Origin: DTKY01 sp037440765
GTDB lineage: Bacteria > Acidobacteriota > Terriglobia > Bryobacterales > Bryobacteraceae
Direction: 5' to 3'
DNA: 43,969 bases
NCBI GenBank assembly: GCA_037440765.1
Contig: JBBITL010000035.1
Span: 1-43,969, forward strand
The position numbers and the translations under genes were made by a program. The first letter of the stretch is position 1. The number at the start of each line of letters is the position of its first letter. Below, one piece after another: positions 1-8,518 of the stretch. The notes beneath the pieces were generated by a model. It was not told the origin of the DNA and did not search any database. It saw only the letters and a program-made list of their open reading frames with translations.

Positions 1-239
1 AGCCCTGGAGGCCGGCCGCAGTGGAGCCGGGCGCGCGCTCGGCCGGCCGCGACTGGAGCGCGCGCGAGGCAGAGCCGCCGGCCGATTCGCCCGGCCGCCA
101 CCCGGGAGGCCAGCCCGGCGCCAGGGACCGGGACGAGCAGGGGCAGCCGGGCCGCGAGCAGGACCCGCCGTCCCGGCCGGAGCGGTCCGCATCATTCTCG
201 CAGGCGTGGCGACAGGCGGCACAGAGAGGAGGCAACTGA
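1..239 (+). CDS. 3' tail of an upstream gene, possibly fliK (hook-length control)
   Basis: A reading frame is open from the left edge to a TGA at 237-239, one base before flgD. The visible residues are rich in Pro, Arg, Gly and Glu, look disordered, and end in AWRQAAQRGGN. I see no conserved domain. The only reason to suggest FliK is position: fliK commonly lies just before flgD, and FliK proteins often end in a charged low-complexity tail after the conserved hook-length domain, which would lie outside the window. It could also be another gene or a chance open frame, since GC-rich DNA keeps frames open easily. Confidence in the identity is low. Confidence 0.35.
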   Translation, partial: PWRPAAVEPGARSAGRDWSAREAEPPADSPGRHPGGQPGARDRDEQGQPGREQDPPSRPERSASFSQAWRQAAQRGGN

Positions 240-240
240 C

Positions 241-507
241 ATGGTTACTTTGCCAGTGACAGCGCAGGCGGGCAGTCCCGGACAGGTCGAAGCCGGCGTG
301 GCGGTGGGCGGCAGGGTGGTCGGCAAGGACGATTTTCTGAGGCTCCTGGTGGCGCAGATCCGCAACCAGAACCCCCTGAACCCGGCCGACGGGGTGGAGT
401 TTCTGACCCAACTGGCGCAGTTCAGCCAGCTTGAGCAACTGATCAACATACGAACGCAACTGGAAGACCTCGCGGCGCGCGGCCAGACCGGCGACGCCGC
501 GGCGTGA
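241..507 (+). CDS. flgD: FlgD-like hook-capping protein, short form
   Basis: FlgD forms the cap under which FlgE subunits assemble into the hook. The 88-residue product carries the FlgD N-terminal signature: KDDFLRLLVAQIRNQNPLNP followed by EFLTQLAQFSQLEQL, at about residues 29-65. Nothing follows residue 88, so the tudor-like and Ig-like C-terminal domains of full-length FlgD (often about 200 residues or more) are absent. The ATG has a strong AGGAGG eight bases upstream at 227-232. flgE follows after 22 bases and is certainly its partner. The short length is real in this sequence because the stop codon lies directly ahead of the flgE ribosome site. Confidence 0.88.
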   Translation: MVTLPVTAQAGSPGQVEAGVAVGGRVVGKDDFLRLLVAQIRNQNPLNPADGVEFLTQLAQFSQLEQLINIRTQLEDLAARGQTGDAAA

Positions 508-529
508 ACCCAGGCGGGAGGGAACACAT

Positions 530-1786
530 ATGGCATTTACGGCATTCTCTACGGCGCTGTCGGCGCTGAGCGCGCATACCACGGCGGTGGACGTGGTGGG
601 CAACAACCTGGCCAACCTGAACACGCCGGGCTTCAAGACCTCGACGGTGGTGTTCCACGATCTGGTGACGCAATCGCTCGGCCTGGGAGAGACGCAAGTG
701 GGCCTGGGCGTCGCCCGGCCGCTGACGCTGCGGCAGTTCGCCCAGGGGGCGCTGCAATCCAGCGCCGGATCGCTGGACGCCGCCATCCAGGGCGACGGCT
801 TCTTCGTGCTGCGCGACAGGAACGGGGCGCTGCTGCTGACCCGCGCCGGCAATTTCCGCGTCGATCTGGCGGGCAACCTGCTGACCGCCACCGGCGAGCG
901 CGTGCAGGGCTGGACCGAGACGGCCGGCCTGGTCAACACCAACACGCCGATCGGCAACATAGTGGTGCCGGTGGGCACCCTGCGCGCGCCGCAGCCGACC
1001 ACCAGCTTCGCCGCCAGCCTCAACCTGAACTCGGCGGGCGCGGTCGGCGAACCCTCCGGGACCTTCTCCACCCCCATCGAAGTGGTGGATTCGCTGGGCA
1101 TCGCGCACGTGCTCACGGTGACCTTCACCAAGGCCGGGGTCAACGAGTGGGACTACGAGGTGACCATACCGGGCGCCAGCGTAGCTGCGGGCACGCCCGG
1201 CACGCCCTTCTCGCTCGGCACCGGATCGCTCACCTTCGACTCCAACGGACGCCTGGCCTCGCCCGCCTCCTCTCCCGGCTCGGTGTCATTCACGGTGGCT
1301 GGGCTCACCAGCGGCGCCACCGACCTGGCCATGGACTGGCAGCTCTACGAGACGGACGGCACGCCGCGGCTGACGCAGTACGCCCAGACCTCGGCCGTGG
1401 CGGCGGTGACGCAGAACGGCGCGACCGCCGCCCAGCTGGTCAAGGTCGGCCTGGCCGACGGCGGCATCATCCTGGCGCAGTACTCCAACGGCGAGCAGCG
1501 GGTGGTGGGACAGCTGGCGCTGGCCGCCGTGCGCAACCCCGACTCGCTGACGGCGGTGGGGAACAACAACTTTCAGCTCACGGCGCGCACCGCCACGCCC
1601 GCCATCGGAGTGCCCCAGACCGGCGGCCGGGGCAGGGTGCTGGGCGGATCGGTTGAGAGCTCGACGACCGACATCGCGCAGGAGTTCACCAATCTCATCG
1701 TGCTTCAGCGGGGCTACCAGGCCAACGCCCGGGTGGTGACGGCGGTGGACGAGATCAGCCAGGAAACCATGAACATGAAACGCTGA
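530..1786 (+). CDS. flgE: Flagellar hook protein FlgE
   Basis: Main subunit of the flagellar hook, exported through the flagellar type III apparatus. The 418-residue product has the rod/hook N-terminal motif at residues 1-40 (STALSALSAHTTAVDVVGNN, then LANLNTPGFK), a GDGFFVLRD core near residue 85, and the conserved C-terminal helix EFTNLIVLQRGYQANARVVT. These ends form the coiled-coil core of the hook; the middle holds the variable domain. The ATG follows a GGGAGGG ribosome site. It sits 22 bases after flgD and 21 before fliN, in one operon. FlgF and FlgG share the ends, but the length and the flgD neighbour favour FlgE. Confidence 0.95.
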   Translation: MAFTAFSTALSALSAHTTAVDVVGNNLANLNTPGFKTSTVVFHDLVTQSLGLGETQVGLGVARPLTLRQFAQGALQSSAGSLDAAIQGDGFFVLRDRNGALLLTRAGNFRVDLAGNLLTATGERVQGWTETAGLVNTNTPIGNIVVPVGTLRAPQPTTSFAASLNLNSAGAVGEPSGTFSTPIEVVDSLGIAHVLTVTFTKAGVNEWDYEVTIPGASVAAGTPGTPFSLGTGSLTFDSNGRLASPASSPGSVSFTVAGLTSGATDLAMDWQLYETDGTPRLTQYAQTSAVAAVTQNGATAAQLVKVGLADGGIILAQYSNGEQRVVGQLALAAVRNPDSLTAVGNNNFQLTARTATPAIGVPQTGGRGRVLGGSVESSTTDIAQEFTNLIVLQRGYQANARVVTAVDEISQETMNMKR

Positions 1787-1807
1787 CCGGAGCCGCGGGC
1801 CTGAGAC

Positions 1808-2056
1808 ATGACTCCGCTTGAAGAGATCGCGGGCTTCGGCGACCTGCCGATCCCCATACAGGTGGAAATCAGCCGGCCTTTGATCAGGCTCGGCGAGATC
1901 CTTGAACTCCAGCCGGGCAAGGTCCTGGCGCTGGCCCGCTCGGCGGGCGACAACATCGACGTCCGGGCGGCGGGGGAGCTGATCGGCTACGGCGAGGTCA
2001 TTGTCTCGGAAAGCGGCGTGGGGGTGCGTCTTACGGACTTCAAGGCGGGCGGATAA
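1808..2056 (+). CDS. fliN: Short FliN-type motor switch protein (SpoA domain only)
   Basis: FliN forms part of the cytoplasmic C-ring that sets rotation direction and helps export. The 82-residue protein is almost entirely one SpoA/FliN domain: LPIPIQVEISRPLIRLGEIL, then LQPGKVLAL, then GELIGYGEVIVSESGVGVRL. It lacks the N-terminal extension of many FliN proteins. It stands between flgE and fliO, where a fliM-fliN/fliY pair is often found, but no fliM is present. A second SpoA-domain protein is encoded at 9249-10115, so the two may divide the FliN role or form a heteromeric unit. Confidence 0.85.
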   Translation: MTPLEEIAGFGDLPIPIQVEISRPLIRLGEILELQPGKVLALARSAGDNIDVRAAGELIGYGEVIVSESGVGVRLTDFKAGG

Positions 2057-2077
2057 GGGCCGGGCCTCTCCCGGGCG

Positions 2078-2356
2078 ATGCACATGGACTGGACAAGACA
2101 ACTGCTGGCGGTGCTGGCCGTGCTCGGACTGCTGGGGGCCTTGATGGCGTGGCTGCGCCGGCGCGGCCTGGTCCGGCCCCTGTGGAACGGGGCCGAGGCC
2201 GGGCGCGCGCGCCGCCTGGAGCTTCTGGACCGGGTGGCCCTGTCGCCCCAGCACTGGCTGCACCTGGTAAGGGTGGACGGCCGGATCATTCTGGTGGGCC
2301 GCTCCCCGGGCGGGCTCACGCGGCTGGCGATCACCGGCCAGGACGGCGAACAATGA
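2078..2356 (+). CDS. fliO: Flagellar biosynthesis protein FliO
   Basis: FliO is a small membrane protein that stabilises FliP during assembly of the export gate. The 92-residue product has one transmembrane helix near residues 8-26 (LLAVLAVLGLLGALMAWL) followed by a basic cytoplasmic domain with the FliO-like pattern RRLELLDRVALSPQHWLHLV and a later ILVGRSPGGLTRL. It could start at the first ATG or the second one two codons later. The stop overlaps the fliP start by four bases (ATGA), indicating translational coupling. Confidence 0.85.
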   Translation: MHMDWTRQLLAVLAVLGLLGALMAWLRRRGLVRPLWNGAEAGRARRLELLDRVALSPQHWLHLVRVDGRIILVGRSPGGLTRLAITGQDGEQ

Positions 2357-3093
2357 AGAGGCTCTTCAAGGCGGCGCTGCCGCTGGTAGCGGCCCAGGCG
2401 CTGTGGAGCGCCGCCCCGCAATCGGGCTGGTTCTCGCTGGGGGCGCCGCCCCCGGGCGGGAGCGGGGCAGTCAGCGTGCCGATGCAGATCGTGGTCCTGC
2501 TGACGCTGCTGACCCTGTTGCCGGCGGCCGCGGTGTCGGTGACGCCGTTCCTGAGGATCACCGTGGTGCTGCACTTTCTCAGGCAGGCGCTTGGAACGCA
2601 GTCCACGCCCTCCAACCAGATTCTGATCGGTCTGTCGCTGTTTCTCACCATCCTGATCATGCAGCCGGTGGGCGCGCAGATCTACGAGCAGGCGTGGCTG
2701 CCCATGGAGAAGAACCAGCTCACGCCGGCGCAGGCGCTCGAACAGGGGTTCAAGCCGCTGAAGGCGTTTCTGCTGCGCTTTGCCCGGGAGAAGGACATCA
2801 GTCTGTTTCTGGAGATCACCAGGACCGCGGCGCCGCGCACGCCGGCTGACCTGGAGATGAAGGTCCTGGTCCCGGCCTATATTCTGTCGGAGCTGAAGGC
2901 GGGCTTTCAGATCGGGGCGGTGCTCTTCCTTCCTTTCCTGGTCATCGACCTGGTGGTGGCGTCGCTGGTTCTGTCGGTGGGCATGATCCAGCTGCCTCCG
3001 GTGATGATTTCGGCGCCCTTCAAGGTCCTGCTGTTCGTGCTGGTGGACGGCTGGAACCTTACGGTGGGGTCGCTCGTGAGGAGCTTCTACTGA
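2353..3093 (+). CDS. fliP: Flagellar export gate protein FliP
   Basis: Core pentameric subunit of the flagellar type III export gate in the inner membrane. The 246-residue protein has an N-terminal hydrophobic stretch that may be a cleaved signal, then the FliP signature regions: VSVTPFLRITVVLHFLRQAL, QILIGLSLFLTILIM, YILSELKAGFQIG, and the C-terminal helix with MIQLPPVMISAPFKVLLFVL. The start is the ATG overlapping the fliO stop; an upstream in-frame extension exists only because the frame is open and would read through fliO. fliQ follows after seven bases. Confidence 0.96.
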   Translation: MKRLFKAALPLVAAQALWSAAPQSGWFSLGAPPPGGSGAVSVPMQIVVLLTLLTLLPAAAVSVTPFLRITVVLHFLRQALGTQSTPSNQILIGLSLFLTILIMQPVGAQIYEQAWLPMEKNQLTPAQALEQGFKPLKAFLLRFAREKDISLFLEITRTAAPRTPADLEMKVLVPAYILSELKAGFQIGAVLFLPFLVIDLVVASLVLSVGMIQLPPVMISAPFKVLLFVLVDGWNLTVGSLVRSFY

Positions 3094-3100
3094 GGGCCAT

Positions 3101-3370
3101 ATGACACCCGAACTGGCGGTGGAAGTGCTGCGGCAGGCCCTGATGGCGGCGTTCTGGCTGGCGGCGCCGCTGCTGGCGATCGGCTTTGCGGCGGGCATCC
3201 TGGTCAGCCTGGTCCAGATCACGACCAGCATTCAGGACACCGCCTTCAACACTGTGCCCCGGCTGGCGGCCTTTCTGGGGGGCCTGATCGTGCTGATGCC
3301 CTGGATGTTCCAGTGGATGTCGTCCTACACGGTGTCGCTGTTCGGAGACCTGGGCCGTTATGCCCGCTGA
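3101..3370 (+). CDS. fliQ: Flagellar export gate protein FliQ
   Basis: Small two-helix membrane subunit of the FliPQR export gate. The 89-residue product has the FliQ pattern: EVLRQALMAAFWLAAPLLAI, a GILVSLVQITTSIQD turn, then PRLAAFLGGLIVLMPWMFQW. Its length is that of the family. It overlaps fliR by eleven bases, so the gate genes fliP, fliQ and fliR form a tightly coupled set. Confidence 0.95.
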   Translation: MTPELAVEVLRQALMAAFWLAAPLLAIGFAAGILVSLVQITTSIQDTAFNTVPRLAAFLGGLIVLMPWMFQWMSSYTVSLFGDLGRYAR

Positions 3371-4133
3371 GCTGAACCTGCCGGCGGCCACCATCATGGC
3401 CTTCCTGCTGGTGGCCACACGCGTGGGCTCGGCGCTGGTCTTCGTGCCCATACCGGGCGTGCGCAAAGCGGCGGCGCCGGCCCGGGTCGTGATGATTCTG
3501 GCGCTCAGCATGCTGCTGTATCCCCACTGGCCGCGGCTGGCCTCGCCCCCCTCCATGGGTCAGATGGCGGGGTGGCTGGCCGCCGAAGCCGCCATCGGGA
3601 CACTGGCCGGGGTGCTGGTGGGCTTCATCGTGGAGTCATTTCAGGTGGCGGCCCAGGTGGTGGGTCTCCAGGCGGGCTTCGCCTGGGCGTCCATGGTCGA
3701 CCCGCAGACCCAGGCCGACTCCGGCGTGCTGCTGGTGTTCGCGCAACTGGGCGGCGGGCTGATCTTCTTCGCCCTGGGGCTGGACCGTGAGGTCATCAGG
3801 GTCTTCGCCCGCAGCCTGGAGACGCTTCCGCCCGGCGGGGCGTTGCCCCCGGCGCCGGCCGTGGAGGCCGTGGTGCGGCTGGGCAGCGGGCTGTTCACCA
3901 CGGCGGTGCGGCTGGCGCTTCCCGTACTGGCGCTGGTGGCGCTGGTGGATATTTCCCTGGCGCTGATCGGGCGGCTGAACGCGCAGTTGCAGCTGCTGAC
4001 CCTGGCCTTCCCGCTCAAGATGCTGGTCGCCGTGCTGATGCTGGCGTGGCTGATGCCGGTGTATTCGAGTGTCCTGGGGGCCTACTCCGGCCAAGTTATT
4101 ACGGGTCTGGCGGCGGCGCTGGGGCGGCGCTGA
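3360..4133 (+). CDS. fliR: Flagellar export gate protein FliR
   Basis: FliR completes the FliP5-FliQ4-FliR1 export gate. The 257-residue product has about six hydrophobic helices and family features such as RVGSALVFVPIPG near the N-terminus, VGLQAGFAWASMVDP at about residues 100-115, and a C-terminal LQLLTLAFPLKMLVAVLMLA. Its ATG lies inside the end of fliQ. flhB starts 21 bases after the stop, matching the usual fliR-flhB-flhA order. Confidence 0.95.
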   Translation: MPAELNLPAATIMAFLLVATRVGSALVFVPIPGVRKAAAPARVVMILALSMLLYPHWPRLASPPSMGQMAGWLAAEAAIGTLAGVLVGFIVESFQVAAQVVGLQAGFAWASMVDPQTQADSGVLLVFAQLGGGLIFFALGLDREVIRVFARSLETLPPGGALPPAPAVEAVVRLGSGLFTTAVRLALPVLALVALVDISLALIGRLNAQLQLLTLAFPLKMLVAVLMLAWLMPVYSSVLGAYSGQVITGLAAALGRR

Positions 4134-4154
4134 GCAGGATGGCGCCGGGCGAAG

Positions 4155-5231
4155 ATGGCGGACAAGTCAAACAAGACCGAGAAGCCCACTCCGCACCGCA
4201 TCGACAAGGCGCGGCGCGAGGGTCAGTTCGCCTCCTCCAAGGAGTTCCTGGGCGCTCTCCAGTTCCTGGCGTTCGTTTTCATGGTGGCGCGCTTCGGTCC
4301 GGGGTGGCTGGAACACACGATTCGCTCCAGCCGGGTTCTGCTGGCCGGCGCCTTCAGTTCCGGATTGAGCGCCCAGCAACTGGGCGGGCTGTGGAGGGAC
4401 CTGCTGGTGGAGTGCGTGGCGCCGCTGCTGGTGGCCGGGGCGGCGCTGGTGTGCCTGTCGCTTTCCGCGCAACTGGCCGTGACCCGCATGGGCTTCAGCT
4501 TCAAGAAGCTGGCCCCGGACCTGAAACGGCTGAATCCGGCCGCCCGCCTCAAGGAAGTGTTCCGGCAGAACACCTGGGCGCTGGTCAAGGCATTGGTGAT
4601 GCTGCCCCTGGCGGCGCTGGCGGTGTGGTCCATTGCGCGCGACAACGTCGGGGTGTACATGGCCATGCCCCTGGGCGGCGTCGAAGGCGGCGCGCGGCAG
4701 CTGGGCCAGTCCCTGATGGTCCTGCTGTGGAAGGCCGCCGGCCTGTTTGTGGTGCTGGGCCTGGTGGAGCTGGCGCGCGAGCGGCGGCGCTACACGCGGG
4801 ATCTCCGCATGAGCCGCCAGGAGCTGCGCGAGGAGGTCAAGGAACTGGAGGGCAACCCGCACATGAAGGCCCGCATCCGCCGCATTCAGCGCGATCTGGC
4901 CCGGCGCCAGATGATGCGGGAGGTTCCGGAGGCGACCGCCGTGGTGGTTAATCCGACCCACTACGCGGTGGCCATACGCTACCGGATGGAGACCATGGCC
5001 GCGCCGCTGGTGGTGGCCAAGGGCCGGGGCATCCTGGCGCAGCGCATCCGCCAGATAGCCGCCGCCCACCAGGTGCCGGTGGTGGAAAACCCGCCCCTGG
5101 CCCAGGCGCTGTACAAGAGCGTGAAAGTGGGCCAGGAGATCCCGGCGCACCTGTACCGCGCGGTGGCCGAGATTCTGGCCTACATCTACCGGCTCGCCGG
5201 CCGGCGTCACGCGCCCGGAGGGGTGCAATAG
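4155..5231 (+). CDS. flhB: Flagellar export switch protein FlhB
   Basis: FlhB changes export specificity from hook to filament substrates after cleaving itself. The 358-residue protein begins with the typical basic segment KTEKPTPHRIDKARREGQ, has four transmembrane helices in the first 210 residues, and a cytoplasmic domain containing the self-cleavage motif NPTH at residues 266-269, preceded by EVPEATAVVV. The linker EEVKELEGNPHMKARIRRIQ is also characteristic. All expected catalytic features are present. flhA begins seven bases downstream of the stop. Confidence 0.96.
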   Translation: MADKSNKTEKPTPHRIDKARREGQFASSKEFLGALQFLAFVFMVARFGPGWLEHTIRSSRVLLAGAFSSGLSAQQLGGLWRDLLVECVAPLLVAGAALVCLSLSAQLAVTRMGFSFKKLAPDLKRLNPAARLKEVFRQNTWALVKALVMLPLAALAVWSIARDNVGVYMAMPLGGVEGGARQLGQSLMVLLWKAAGLFVVLGLVELARERRRYTRDLRMSRQELREEVKELEGNPHMKARIRRIQRDLARRQMMREVPEATAVVVNPTHYAVAIRYRMETMAAPLVVAKGRGILAQRIRQIAAAHQVPVVENPPLAQALYKSVKVGQEIPAHLYRAVAEILAYIYRLAGRRHAPGGVQ

Positions 5232-5237
5232 GGCGCC

Positions 5238-7328
5238 ATGACGGACACGGGCGAAAGCAGGGCGATCGCGCTTCCGGGCGGCTGGAAGCTGCCGGGGGCG
5301 CTGTCGGCGGCCACGCTCGCCGACCTGGCCGTGCCCGCCGCGGTGGTGGCCATCGTGGTGGCCCTCATCGTCCCGCTGCCCAGTTGGATGCTGGACGTGC
5401 TGATCGCCGCGGACCTGATGATGTCGCTGGTGGTCATGATGGTCGCCATGTACATCCGGCGGCCGGTGGATTTCAGCGTTTTCCCCACCACGCTGCTGCT
5501 GCTGACCCTGTTCCGGCTGGCGCTCAACATCTCCTCCTCGCGCCTGATCCTGCTGGAGGGCAACACCGGGACGGGGGCGGCCGGCCATGTCATAGAGGCC
5601 TTCGGCAGCTTCGTGGTGGGCGGCAACTACATCGTGGGCGTGGTGATCTTCCTGGTTCTGGTCGCCATACAGTACGTGGTCATCAACCACGGCGCGGTGC
5701 GCATCTCGGAGGTGACGGCGCGCTTCACCCTGGATGCCCTGCCGGGCAAGCAGATGTCCATCGACGCCGACCTGAACGCCGGCATCATCGACGAGGCCGC
5801 GGCGCGCGACCGGCGGCGGCAGCTTTCGGCGGAGGCCGAGTTCTACGGCGCCATGGACGGCGCCAGCCGCTTCACTCAGCGCGACGCGGTGGCCAGCATC
5901 CTGATCACGGCCATCAACATCGTGGCGGGCTTCCTGATCGGCAGCCTCTATCACGGGATGGACCTGGCCTCGGCGCTCCGCACGTACTCGGTTCTGACCA
6001 TCGGCGACGGTCTGGTGACCGTCATCCCGGCGCTCATGATTTCGGTGTCCGGAGGACTGATCGTCACGCGCGCGGGCACGGACTCGCGGCTGGGCACGGA
6101 GTTCCGCAAGCAGGTGTTCGGCACGGCCGAGCCGCTGCTGCTGTCAAGCGGCGTGCTGGTGGCGCTGGCGGCCTTTCCCGGGCTGCCCAAGATTCCCTTT
6201 CTGCTGCTCGGCGCCGGCCTCGGAATCTCGGCCTGGCGCATGCGGGAGCGGGCCGCGGCGGCGGCCAGGCCGGCGGCTGCCGCCAAGCCGCCCCAGGCGC
6301 GGGACGCGCTGGACTCGCTGCTGAAGGTCGAGCCGCTGGCCGTGGAGGTGGGGCTGGGGCTGGTGCGCTACGTCGAAGGAGGGGCGGACTCCCCGCTGCT
6401 GCGGCGAATCGCCGGCATCCGGCGGCAACTGGCCGCGGAACTGGGTTACCTGCTGCCGCCGGTGAAGGTCACCGACAACCTCTCGCTCGGCGCCCGCGAG
6501 TACGTGGTGCTGCTGAAGGGGGAGCGGCTGGCCCGCTACGAGCTGGTTCCCGGATGCGACCTGGCCATCCCGTCCGGCAAGGCCGAGCCGGTCGACGGAG
6601 GGCAGGCCACGCGGGAGCCCGCCTTCGGCATGCCGGCCTGGTGGGTTCCGAGCGAGCGGGCCGAGCTGGCGCGGGTCTCCGGCTACACCGTGGTGGACCC
6701 GGCCACCGTGCTGGGGACGCACCTCGCCGAACTGGTCAGGCGCCACGCGCACGAACTGCTTTCCAGGCAGGACGCCAAGAAGCTGGTGGACAGGGTGGCG
6801 GTGGAGAACCCCAAGGTGGTGGAAGACCTGGTGCCCAAGCTGCTGCCGCTGGCCACCGTGCAGCGCGTACTCCAGAACCTGCTCAGGGAACGGGTCTCGG
6901 TGCGGGACGGCGTCTCTATCCTGGAGGCGCTCGGCGAGGCGGCGGCCATGACCCGCAACCCGGTGCTGCTCACCGAATACGTGCGGCAGGCCATGCGGAG
7001 GACGGTGGTGAAACCCTATCTGAACCCGGGGGGCGAACTGCCGGCCTACATACTGGATCCCTCAATTGAGCAGGCGGTCGAATCGGTGGTCGAGCACGGC
7101 GAACAGGCCAGCCACGCGGGGATGGCGCCTCAGCTCATCCGCGACATTCTGAGCCGGATCGAGACGCGCGCCGGCCAGCCGGGGACGCCCACCGTGGTGG
7201 TCACCACCAACGGCGCCCGGTATTTCCTGCGCCAACTGACCGAGGCGGCGCTCCCCAATGTCTTCTTCCTGTCCCATAGCGAGGTGCCCCCGGGGGTCAG
7301 GGTGGTGTCGCTGGGGGTGATCCAGTAG
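5238..7328 (+). CDS. flhA: Flagellar export protein FlhA
   Basis: Ring-forming component of the export apparatus that docks substrate-chaperone complexes. The 696-residue product has an N-terminal membrane domain of about eight helices including the FHIPEP-family signature TLLLLTLFRLALNISSSRLI near residues 95-114, and a cytoplasmic half from about residue 340 with LVPKLLPLATVQRVLQNLL and the C-terminal HSEVPPGVRVVSLGVIQ. Length fits the family. It lies in the fliR-flhB-flhA-flhF run. Confidence 0.97.
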   Translation: MTDTGESRAIALPGGWKLPGALSAATLADLAVPAAVVAIVVALIVPLPSWMLDVLIAADLMMSLVVMMVAMYIRRPVDFSVFPTTLLLLTLFRLALNISSSRLILLEGNTGTGAAGHVIEAFGSFVVGGNYIVGVVIFLVLVAIQYVVINHGAVRISEVTARFTLDALPGKQMSIDADLNAGIIDEAAARDRRRQLSAEAEFYGAMDGASRFTQRDAVASILITAINIVAGFLIGSLYHGMDLASALRTYSVLTIGDGLVTVIPALMISVSGGLIVTRAGTDSRLGTEFRKQVFGTAEPLLLSSGVLVALAAFPGLPKIPFLLLGAGLGISAWRMRERAAAAARPAAAAKPPQARDALDSLLKVEPLAVEVGLGLVRYVEGGADSPLLRRIAGIRRQLAAELGYLLPPVKVTDNLSLGAREYVVLLKGERLARYELVPGCDLAIPSGKAEPVDGGQATREPAFGMPAWWVPSERAELARVSGYTVVDPATVLGTHLAELVRRHAHELLSRQDAKKLVDRVAVENPKVVEDLVPKLLPLATVQRVLQNLLRERVSVRDGVSILEALGEAAAMTRNPVLLTEYVRQAMRRTVVKPYLNPGGELPAYILDPSIEQAVESVVEHGEQASHAGMAPQLIRDILSRIETRAGQPGTPTVVVTTNGARYFLRQLTEAALPNVFFLSHSEVPPGVRVVSLGVIQ

Positions 7329-7358
7329 GCGGTGTTGATGAGACTCACAGGAGGCTTC

Positions 7359-8477
7359 ATGAAACTGAAATCGTTCTTCGCGGCCAGCGTGGAGGCCGCG
7401 CTCGGCCAGGCCCGGGACGAACTGGGCTCCGAGGCGGTGCTGGTCAATTCGCGCAAGGCGCCACCGGAGGCCAGGCACCTGGGCGAGTACGAGGTGGTGG
7501 CGGCCTGGCTTCCCGGCGAAGCGCCGGCTCGCGTCTCCCGGCCCGAGACGGGCCGCGGCGGCGCGGCCGGGGACGCCCGGCTGGGCCAACAGATGGCCGA
7601 GATCCGGGACCAGTTGGAGAAGTTGCGCTTGGCAGTCTGGCGCGCGGGCTTCCCGGCCGCGGCAGCCGGACGGGCACAGGTGCTCGAGGCGCTCTCAAGC
7701 GCCGGCGTAGACCCGCAACTGGCGCACGAGATCGCGGCCTGCGTGGAAGCGCGCCTGAGCGGCGACCCGCTGGTGGGCGGAGCGCCCGCGGCCGGGGACG
7801 ACGACAGCCGGATGCGCCGGAGTCTGGCGGCCGAGATTGAGCGCCGGCTGACTACGGACCCGGCCCTCGGCAAGGCGGATGCCGCCCCCCGCGTGGTGGC
7901 CCTGGTGGGGCCGCCCGGGGCGGGCAAGACCACCACGCTTGCCAAGCTGGCGGTCCGCGGCGGCCTCAGCCGGAGACTGCGCGTGCACATCCTGTCGCTC
8001 GACACCCACCGCATCGCCTCCAGCGAGCCCCTGCGGACTTATGCCTCGCTGCTGGGGGTCGGACTCCAGAACCTGCCGTCGGGACACGCCCTCTCCCCGG
8101 CCCTGGCCGGGTGCCGCCAGAAGGACCTGGTCCTGATCGACACACCCGGCTTCGGCCCACGCGACACGGACGCCGCCTCTGAAGTGGCGTCCGCACTGGC
8201 CGCGCACCCCGAAATCGACACCCACCTGATCCTACCGGCGACCATGAAATCCGCCGATCTAACTTCAGCGGTGGACCGCTTTGAGAGCTTCCGGCCAGCC
8301 AAGCTGCTGTTCACCAGGGTGGATGAGACGTCCTCCCTCGGCGCCGCCTTCAGTCAGGCGGCCCGGACAGCCCGGCCGGTTTCCTTCCTGGCGACCGGCC
8401 AGCAGGTACCGGACGACCTGGAGGAAGCCGCTGCCGCGCGGCTGGCGGCACTGGTCTTCGAGCGGTTGCGCTTCTGA
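7359..8477 (+). CDS. flhF: Flagellar GTPase FlhF (SRP-type)
   Basis: FlhF is an SRP-related GTPase that fixes flagellum number and position. The start is set at the ATG at 7359 because AGGAGG lies at 7349-7354 and FlhF proteins begin MKLKSF; a GTG further up gives nine extra residues. The 372-residue product has an N-terminal B-domain-like segment, a linker, and the NG GTPase domain: P-loop GPPGAGKTTT at about residues 184-193, DTHRIASSEPLRTY, and DTPGFG. The usual partner FlhG, a MinD-like ATPase, is not encoded next to it; fliA follows directly. Confidence 0.93.
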   Translation: MKLKSFFAASVEAALGQARDELGSEAVLVNSRKAPPEARHLGEYEVVAAWLPGEAPARVSRPETGRGGAAGDARLGQQMAEIRDQLEKLRLAVWRAGFPAAAAGRAQVLEALSSAGVDPQLAHEIAACVEARLSGDPLVGGAPAAGDDDSRMRRSLAAEIERRLTTDPALGKADAAPRVVALVGPPGAGKTTTLAKLAVRGGLSRRLRVHILSLDTHRIASSEPLRTYASLLGVGLQNLPSGHALSPALAGCRQKDLVLIDTPGFGPRDTDAASEVASALAAHPEIDTHLILPATMKSADLTSAVDRFESFRPAKLLFTRVDETSSLGAAFSQAARTARPVSFLATGQQVPDDLEEAAAARLAALVFERLRF

Positions 8478-8518
8478 GGCCGGCGCGGCCCAGAGCGATG
8501 GCCGAGCCGCATTGAGCC

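Noticed and set aside
1286..3231. Long minus-strand frames opposite flgE, fliO, fliP and fliQ
   Set aside because: Composition is that of a shadow frame and the plus-strand genes are unmistakable.
4167..5954. A 595-codon open frame on the minus strand across flhB and flhA
   Set aside because: It is rich in His, Gln and Arg with no recognisable domain and lies opposite two certain genes. High GC content keeps antisense frames open.
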